Position numbers and translations under genes: made by a program | Shown: piece after piece, positions 58,917 through 64,000 of the stretch | How positions within the stretch are numbered: the stretch's first letter is position 1 | Layout: each line of letters opens with the position of its first letter | Assembly (NCBI GenBank): GCA_963169765.1 | Contig: CAUJEN010000090.1 | Location: 203,260 to 267,259 of the forward strand | Source of the DNA: QWHO01 sp021404945 | GTDB lineage: Bacteria; Vulcanimicrobiota; Xenobia; Xenobiales; QWHO01 | Reading direction: 5' to 3' | Length of the DNA stretch: 64,000 bases | Notes under the pieces: model-generated | What the model was told of the DNA's origin: nothing | Seen by the model: only the letters and a program-made list of their open reading frames with translations | Database searches by the model: none

Positions 58917-60182
58917 GTGGGCGGCCAAAATGTCTCTCCTGTGCGGCGCATTCTGGCGGTGGTAGCCCTGGCTCTCTTGATGGCAGCTCCCGAGGCCCTG
59001 GGGAGGAAGCCCTCGGCCTATCTGGAGGTCGACCGCCACGCGATCGCTGCCCCGGCCTCCGCTGAGCGCAGCCTGGATGCTCTGGGGGCCTACCTGAAGA
59101 AGGCCGGCCAGAGTTCGGAAGACCGCTCTCGTGCGGTTTATCGCTGGATCACCGAGCGCATCGCCTACGATACCGTGAGCTACTTCTCCGGACAGTACAC
59201 CGATCAGAGCGCCGAAGCGGTGCTCAAGCGCCGCACCGGGGTCTGCGCGGGGTATGCCAATCTCTATGAGGCGCTGGCTTCACGCTGCGCAGTGGAGACG
59301 GTGGTCGTCAGCGGGGAGGTGCGACGCGATCCGGAGGATACCACCAACCTGCCACTCGGACACGCCTGGAACGCCGTCAAGATTCAGGGGCGCTGGTATC
59401 TGCTGGACTCGACCTGGGGCAGCGGCTACGTCGACTACCAGTCGCGGCGCTTCACCCGCAAGTTCAATCCCTACTACTTTTTGGTGCCGCCCGATCAGCT
59501 CATCTACAGCCACTTTCCCGAGGAGAAGACCTGGCAATTGCTCTCTCCTCCCAGGAGCCGGGCCCAGGTTGATTCCCTGCCTCGCGTGGGGTCGGCCTGC
59601 TTTCGTTTCGACATCCGACCGCGCGAGTCGCGCGGCACTCTAAAGACCGACCAGGGCCTCAAGCTCAAGTTCCGAGCCGCCAGCGGCGTCAGCCTCATGG
59701 CGGGCCTTTATCGCAACGGAAAGGAGTTGCCCGACTCCCACTGCCTGGCCCAGGTAGACAAGGACGGCTGGGCGGTGGACGTGCTCTTTCCAGCGCCCGG
59801 CCGCTACAAGGTGGCCATCTTTGGCAAGGACGACCCGTTCGCCGAGCGCTTCAACTATGTCATGGAGTACCGGGTCGAGGCGCGGCGCGGCACCACTCAG
59901 CAGTTTCCCGAGATCTCCTCGACCTTCCTCGAGCGCAAGGCCATGCTCGATTATCCTCGCACCCTGGCCCTTCCGCCGGGCAAGAAATCGGCCTTCTCGG
60001 TCTACGTGCCCGCAGCCAGCGAGGTTCAGATCATCAATGGCGGGAAGTGGCATCCTCTGTCGCGCCAGGGACAGTGGTTCCGGGGACAGGCGGCCCTGGA
60101 GACGGGCGAGGCCAAGGTCAGCGCCCGGTTCCCAGGCAACGACCAGTACTGGACGCTGCTACGCTACCGGGTATCCGAGTAG
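58917..60182 (+). CDS. Exported transglutaminase-like (KY-type) protein
   Basis: A 421-residue protein with GTG start 12 bp after ligD. Signal segment ILAVVALALLMAAPEALG. The core transglutaminase fold: AVYRWITERIAYDTVSYF, LKRRTGVCAGYANLYEALAS (catalytic Cys about 111), LPLGHAWNAVKIQGRWYLLD (His) and LLDSTWGSGYVD (Asp). The layout and the C-terminal beta domain resemble kyphoscoliosis-peptidase-like proteins and a transglutaminase family often found in bacteria that remodel envelopes. Likely acts in the envelope, possibly as a protease. Confidence 0.82.
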   Translation: MGGQNVSPVRRILAVVALALLMAAPEALGRKPSAYLEVDRHAIAAPASAERSLDALGAYLKKAGQSSEDRSRAVYRWITERIAYDTVSYFSGQYTDQSAEAVLKRRTGVCAGYANLYEALASRCAVETVVVSGEVRRDPEDTTNLPLGHAWNAVKIQGRWYLLDSTWGSGYVDYQSRRFTRKFNPYYFLVPPDQLIYSHFPEEKTWQLLSPPRSRAQVDSLPRVGSACFRFDIRPRESRGTLKTDQGLKLKFRAASGVSLMAGLYRNGKELPDSHCLAQVDKDGWAVDVLFPAPGRYKVAIFGKDDPFAERFNYVMEYRVEARRGTTQQFPEISSTFLERKAMLDYPRTLALPPGKKSAFSVYVPAASEVQIINGGKWHPLSRQGQWFRGQAALETGEAKVSARFPGNDQYWTLLRYRVSE

Positions 60183-60976
60183 GGCCGCATATGGCGTTGG
60201 GGGCGAGCTCGCGGCAATGCACTGGGCGCGTGACTGCGGACGGGCGAATCGAGCGCGAGCTGGGCGGATAGGCGCGCTTTGCCGGACGACAAGCCTTCAA
60301 AGCCGAGGAACAGTCAGGGCTCGTAATGGAGCACTCGCACGGCTGACGGCCAGGCTCGCCTGGCCGTCGCAAGAGCGGATTTCCACAATCGGGTAGTCCG
60401 GGCGAAGACGTCGAGACCTGCGAGCGCTTGCTGAAAACGCCCATCGCGAGCGGGGCTTAACCCTGCCCCTCGAGCAGGCTTTCAAGCTCACGGCCCCACC
60501 CGTCGAGTTGCTCGAGGCGGGCCCGCACCCTTCACCCTGCTCGCGGAGTCGCTCGGAGCGTTCCAGTGCCTCGCTGGCGGTGGCCACCAGGCCCGCCAGG
60601 CGCCGCCGCAGAGTCCCCTCCGCCCCCCGGCGGCTTTCCAGGATGCGATCGTCGAGGTCTCCGATCACGCGGTTGGCGTTCACCTCGAGCAATCGCTTCA
60701 GGAAGTCCGTGCACGCCGTGTCCTGATCGACGTCGGACAGGTGCTTGCGAGCTTTCGCGACGCCATTGTGGTGGTCGGCACCTCCGTTTCCCAGCCTTAA
60801 ACGGAAGTCTTCAAGCACTGTGCGCCCGGTAGCGGTCGGAGAGGAGCACCAGGGTGATCTGTAGATTCGGGAGCGGTTCGAAACAAATTTCTCACCGCAG
60901 GTTACGTGGCACGGTCAATGCGACGAAGTTCACGGTTTCTGGAGGCCTGGCCGCAATGATGTAGAACACATACAGC
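60183..60976 (-). pseudogene. Region without an intact gene; possible remnant of a helical protein
   Basis: On the minus strand, a frame from 60818 to 60297 contains DTACTDFLKRLLEVNANRVI and then GDLDDRILESRRGAEGTLRR, a credible helical stretch (60540-60730) resembling the tail of dynamin-like GTPases. It is not linked to any GTPase motif. The rest of the frame (Ser/Arg-rich) and 60820-60976 look like non-coding or decayed sequence. It may be a decayed gene fragment in the accessory end of the window. Confidence 0.3.
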
Positions 60977-61246
60977 ATGCATCGAACCCAGATATACTTG
61001 CCCCAAGAGGCCTACGAGAGTTTGGTAGAACTAAGCCAGCGGCAAGGGATCACGCTGGCTGAGTCGATTCGTCGCGCCGTACAAATCTATCTCCGGCAGA
61101 CCCATGCGGATGCATTGAGCCAGGCGTTGGAAACGTCGTTCGGTGCCTGGGGCGGCCGATCCGAGGCCACCGAGGACCTGGTGAAGAATATGCGTCAGGA
61201 GTGGAGCGAGCGTGAGCTTCGTGGTCGATACAACCATTCTGATTGA
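60977..61246 (+). CDS. Antitoxin of a VapBC-type pair (ribbon-helix-helix)
   Basis: An 89-residue protein: MHRTQIYLPQEAYESLVELS then QRQGITLAESIRRAVQIYLR is the strand-helix-helix of the Arc/MetJ (RHH) fold, which binds operator DNA as a dimer. The tail (EDLVKNMRQEWSERELRGRY) should wrap the toxin. The start of the following PIN gene overlaps by 35 bp, so expression is coupled. Such antitoxins repress their own promoter. Confidence 0.85.
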   Translation: MHRTQIYLPQEAYESLVELSQRQGITLAESIRRAVQIYLRQTHADALSQALETSFGAWGGRSEATEDLVKNMRQEWSERELRGRYNHSD

Positions 61247-61586
61247 CCATCTTCGGGGTCGACCGGAAGCCAGGGAATGGCTCGAGAATCATCAGACCGA
61301 TGGGCTGAGCATTTCAGTGATCGCTCGGGCCGAAATTCTCGGAGGCTTGAGGGCAGGAGAAGAGCAAGCGACCTGGGCACTCCTTCAGCGTTTGCCAACG
61401 CTCGAGGTAGACAGCCGGGTCGCCGACCTGGCCGGGAGTTATCGTCGGCACTTCCTGAAGAGCCATGGCCTGCTCTTGCCGGACGCTCTCATCGCCGCGA
61501 CCGCTCGCACCTACGACAAAACACTGGCAACATTGAGCACGCGTGATTTTCCGATGGACGACATCCGCGTCTTGCGTCCCTATTAG
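61212..61586 (+). CDS. VapC-type PIN-domain toxin
   Basis: A 124-residue PIN ribonuclease. MSFVVDTTILIDHLRG carries the first Asp, SVIARAEILGGLR the conserved Glu, LPDALIAATARTYDKTL the second Asp, and LATLSTRDFP the last Asp. All four acidic residues are intact, so it is probably active on tRNA or rRNA. Starts with a GTG inside the antitoxin gene. Confidence 0.9.
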   Translation: MSFVVDTTILIDHLRGRPEAREWLENHQTDGLSISVIARAEILGGLRAGEEQATWALLQRLPTLEVDSRVADLAGSYRRHFLKSHGLLLPDALIAATARTYDKTLATLSTRDFPMDDIRVLRPY

Positions 61587-61972
61587 ACTGAGCCATCGAC
61601 GATCCCGATGGATGTTACAGCCCTTTGCCTCGCGGCAGGCTTTCGTCTGTGAATGGGCTGCCAGAAGGGGATCGCCCTGGCCCGACGCTTCGATGGAGAC
61701 CGCCGCGTCAAGTCACCCAATGGTGCGCAAGTGCGCAAGGGCAAAGTGCCCGACAGCCACTGGCTGACCGAAGCCGCCCTCACAGGCCTGTCGTTCGGCT
61801 CTCGGGCGCAGGCGGGGGAGCCGGACGTTGGACACGGGTGCAGCTCTCGGGGGGCGGGGGCGCGGCCCGGCTCCCAGGGGTCCGTAACAGGGGTGTCCCT
61901 AGTAGGGGTAACCCGGCTTTCTTGAGACGAATCAGAAAGGGAGCCTGCGCGGGAGAGGCCCTCTCTCGGCAC
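61587..61972. other. Intergenic stretch of 386 bp, no gene seen
   Basis: Open frames here are short, Arg/Gly-rich and unlike real proteins. The sequence around 61840-61910 is very G-rich on the plus strand. It lies between the VapC toxin (ends 61586) and the nucleotidyltransferase (ends 61973), and may be a former insertion site. Confidence 0.45.
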
Positions 61973-62554
61973 TCATTGGTTCGGATTCTCGAGCAAACTG
62001 ACCAGACGAGCGGCAAGCTCGGCCGGTAGTTTCTCGGGCCAGCTTGAGTCTACCAACCCGACTTCGATCAGGTCGAGCAGGTGGACCCGGTCTTTCAAAC
62101 GGAAAGAATTCAACTTCATCCGCACGAGCCCTTCGAGGCTCACTGTCGTAAAGGCAGCCATCTTCACCGACTCGTTGACCGACGGAGCAGGCGTCGGATC
62201 ACCTGGATAGACTCTCTCTTCCGCAAAGAGGATGTGCACGCCGTCTCTCGCCTTGGACTCGGGGGTCTCCAGGAACATGTCCAAGCCCTTGGCATGACGG
62301 TAATGAAAGCCGGCTTCGCCCAGAATCGACTTGGCGGTCTCGAGATCGCTGCGCCGTAGCAGAATGTCGACGTCTTGAGTGTTGCGTACCGCCCCTTCAT
62401 CGACCTGGGATACCCAGGCGGCGACCGCGTTGCCGCCTACTACGGCGTAGGGCAGGTCGGCGCTCTCCAGCACCGAGGCGACGCGCATGAGACGCTGACG
62501 GACCCTTTCCACAGCGTGCACCATCCTTTCCAGAGTATCCGGCCGCAGCAGCAT
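61973..62554 (-). CDS. Nucleotidyltransferase (AbiEii/MNT-like fold)
   Basis: A 193-residue protein from ATG 62554 (GTG 62587 is also possible). YAVVGGNAVAAWVSQVDEGA then VRNTQDVDILLRR gives the GG...DxD signature of the polymerase-beta fold nucleotidyltransferases. FLETPESKARDGVHILFAE and LEGLVRMKLNSFRLKDRVHL follow the order of AbiEii-related proteins. These are often toxin halves of type IV systems or stand-alone tailoring enzymes. No AbiEi-like antitoxin gene is next to it. The same fold appears, decayed, at 62885. Confidence 0.75.
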   Translation of the reverse strand: MLLRPDTLERMVHAVERVRQRLMRVASVLESADLPYAVVGGNAVAAWVSQVDEGAVRNTQDVDILLRRSDLETAKSILGEAGFHYRHAKGLDMFLETPESKARDGVHILFAEERVYPGDPTPAPSVNESVKMAAFTTVSLEGLVRMKLNSFRLKDRVHLLDLIEVGLVDSSWPEKLPAELAARLVSLLENPNQ

Positions 62555-62884
62555 ACTCCCCAATTTCGCTCTCTTTGTTAGAATCACCCGTTGCGCAGTC
62601 GCCGACGACAGGCTCTGTGGAGGAAGTGAATTGCCACGCGCTTTCCAGGCGTCAGGACTGCACCCAGTCCTCCAGAGGCTCGGTCAGCGCCGCATCCAAG
62701 AGGGTCTCGAGTCTGGCGGGGTCGCGGAGCACCAGCCTCTCGTGGGCAGGCGGTTCCGCAAGAGATCCTGGTAGATTCGACAGTGGCGCCTGCGTGGTGG
62801 GCGGCAGGGTCGATAGCCCGCTAGCGCACCAGGCCGCGCAGCCGGTCCCGGTCCTCACCCTGGACGACCGGGCCGGCATACACG

Positions 62885-63330
62885 TTGCTACGGTTACCCC
62901 GAGCTACGGGCGACATGGACATCTGGGTTCCGGTGGCTCCCGAGGTAGCCTCGCGGCTCGTACAGAATGCGACGGTCAAGCTCGCGAACCGTGCTGGGCC
63001 GCTCTACGAGGGCGACGGCTCACCGGAGGCAGGTGTGGGCCGCGACGCCAAGAAGACCGCGGCGCTTCTCAATTACTTCGTCACACACCGCGACCGGATG
63101 CAGTATGCCGCCTTCAGGAAGAGGGGAGTCCCCTGGGCTCTGGTGCCGTCGAGAGCTGCGTTCGCAGAGTGGTTAACCTGCGGCTCAAAGGCAACGGGAT
63201 CTTCTGGTGCCCGGAGAGCGCAGAAGGAGTCCTGCATCTCAGGGCTCAGCTGCTCTGTGGGCGATGGAACCAGTTCGTCAAAACCGTGCTCCGGCCGCGA
63301 CAGCTCTGGGATCTAGACCCTACCAAAGCC
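62885..63330 (+). pseudogene. Fused remnants of a nucleotidyltransferase and a transposase C-terminus
   Basis: From 62897 the frame reads LPRATGDMDIWVPVAPEVAS, a fragment of a small nucleotidyltransferase (DxDIW). From about 63045 the same frame reads KKTAALLNYFVTHRDRMQYA then AFRKRG, the last part of a transposase. A one-base shift near 63126 is needed to continue as GSPLGSGAVESCVRRVVNLR and LKGNGIFWCPESAEGVLHLR. GSGxVES and the following RRVVNLRLKGxGxFW resemble the end of ISKra4-like transposases. No inverted repeats or intact ORF were found. This points to an insertion that landed in a nucleotidyltransferase gene, followed by deletion. Confidence 0.65.
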
Positions 63331-63359
63331 CGCCCCATCAAGCTTTTGGAGGCGGCGGC

Positions 63360-63788
63360 TCAGGCGGGCGGAACCAGAACGAAGCCCAGGGCAGACGCGT
63401 TTTCTCGGACGCGTAAATCGAGGCTCATTAGCTTGATGTCAGGGATGGCTGCCCGTGCCAACGTGAGGGTTGCCAGGTGAATTGAATCCAAGCTCCGCAC
63501 AGGCTCGTGAAGCCACGGCTGAATGGCGCGTGCCAGCACAGAGGTGCTGATGGCCCAAATATCCCATCGGCCGGATAGTTGGTCGAGCTCGCTACCGCGG
63601 CGAAGGGCTGAATTGCGCCCGATAGCGCCGGTCGCCACGAGCCGGGTCAACATGCGGTGACACTCCAGCAGCGTTAGCTCGGAGGACAAGACTCGGTTTG
63701 CTTTCCGGAGCTGCCGTGCCACGTGATCGGGATCCGGCTCATTGAGCAACCAGCGTAAGACCGCACTGCTCTCTGCATACAAGCTCAA
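63360..63788 (-). CDS. PIN-domain protein (VapC-like toxin)
   Basis: A 142-residue PIN protein starting at TTG 63788. LYAESSAVLRWLLNEPD (Glu/Ser where the first Asp usually stands), LSSELTLLECHRMLTRLV (Glu), VRSLDSIHLATLTLARAAIP (Asp) and LMSLDLRVRENASALGF (Asp). The first acidic residue of the canonical VxDxS motif is Glu here (YAESS), as in a subset of VapC toxins. The short frame upstream overlaps its start and may be the antitoxin. Confidence 0.75.
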   Translation of the reverse strand: MSLYAESSAVLRWLLNEPDPDHVARQLRKANRVLSSELTLLECHRMLTRLVATGAIGRNSALRRGSELDQLSGRWDIWAISTSVLARAIQPWLHEPVRSLDSIHLATLTLARAAIPDIKLMSLDLRVRENASALGFVLVPPA

Positions 63789-63880
63789 CGTTCGCCTCGA
63801 TCCTCATCCAGAAGTCGAGCGACCGTTCCTGCCGGCACGCTGAAATCGGCTTCAGGGTAAGCCAGGCGAGCAAACGGCAC
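63785..63880 (-). CDS. Candidate short antitoxin (31 aa) upstream of the PIN gene
   Basis: A frame opening with GTG 63880 reads VPFARLAYPEADFSVPAGTV and then ARLLDEDRGER, ending in a TGA that overlaps the toxin start (TTGA). Size and overlap suit the tail of an antitoxin; full antitoxins are usually 60-90 residues. The frame has 12 more codons upstream before a stop but no start there, so the gene may be truncated or have its true start elsewhere. It should be treated as provisional. Confidence 0.35.
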   Translation of the reverse strand: MPFARLAYPEADFSVPAGTVARLLDEDRGER

Positions 63881-63957
63881 TAAAAGATGGCTCGGTGGCC
63901 GGCGTGTAACATTTTGTTAACAGGTACGTCGATGGGGGACTTTGAATCTGCCTCAAC

Positions 63958-64000
63958 ATGCCGAGGCAGAGGAAGAGGCCGCAGCCGGGAAGGAAAGCGA
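63958..64000 (+). other. Possible start of a gene running off the right edge
   Basis: ATG 63958 opens a frame MPRQRKRPQPGRKA that runs off the window edge. No ribosome site lies close by (GGGGGA is about 20 bp upstream). The basic, proline-rich start would suit a transposase or nucleic-acid-binding protein, but too little is visible to say. Confidence 0.2.

Noticed and set aside
1..64000. CRISPR array, rRNA operon or prophage
   Set aside because: No regularly spaced direct repeats, no rRNA-like stretches and no phage structural or integrase genes were seen. Only one tRNA was found.

Overview
This is a 64 kb stretch of a compact, GC-rich bacterial chromosome. Genes often overlap by 4 bp (ATGA), GTG and TTG starts are frequent, and several tail-to-tail gene pairs overlap at their stop codons. 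The gene content includes three Ser/Thr kinases (one with PASTA repeats), many TPR proteins, YbjN and YbjQ proteins, GlnRS, LigD, and small secreted proteins with Pro/Ser-rich linkers. It suggests a free-living bacterium from a poorly sampled lineage with elaborate signalling. Nothing here fixes the phylum, and I do not assign one.

Layout. 0-3 kb: a partial secreted protein (possibly an M48-type peptidase), then two paralogous ABC-2-like membrane proteins in one operon with a Ser/Thr kinase. 3-9 kb: biotin carboxylase, FAH-family enzyme, a toxin-antitoxin remnant with decayed mazF, GlnRS and a PhoD-like phosphatase. 9-15.7 kb: a membrane-anchored kinase, an ArsN-like acetyltransferase, a HTH/zinc-finger regulator, a Wzx-like flippase, two small membrane proteins and a PQQ-propeller protein. 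tRNA-Asn follows, with a clear promoter and terminator. 15.8-21 kb: a uridine-kinase-like P-loop protein, a lipoprotein, phosphate acetyltransferase and an NHL-repeat protein.

21-26.6 kb holds the most unusual module: a large TPR protein, a TPR protein ending in a Lon-protease-like domain that lacks the Ser/Lys dyad, and a ClpA/B-like protein with one AAA+ domain whose Walker A is intact but whose other catalytic motifs are altered. 26.9-38.5 kb: PASTA kinase, a second PASTA protein, ribulose-phosphate epimerase, a lipoprotein, adenine deaminase, a GT-C-like membrane protein, YbjN and a GT4 glycosyltransferase. 38.5-49 kb: a secreted protein, a frameshifted sensor gene, an ATP-grasp ligase, phosphopentomutase, an AddB-like nuclease and a transglutaminase-like protein. 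49-56.4 kb: a translationally coupled TPR / 65-aa / zinc-ribbon operon, a Cys/Gln/Pro-rich protein with a WGDPH motif, a GHKL-like protein, a triple YbjQ protein and a PAP2 phosphatase. 56.4-60.2 kb: LigD and a second transglutaminase-like protein.

60.2-64 kb is an accessory end: a VapBC pair, a lone nucleotidyltransferase, transposase and nucleotidyltransferase debris, and a PIN toxin with a very short upstream antitoxin frame. Functions are inferred by reading motifs; no database search was run.
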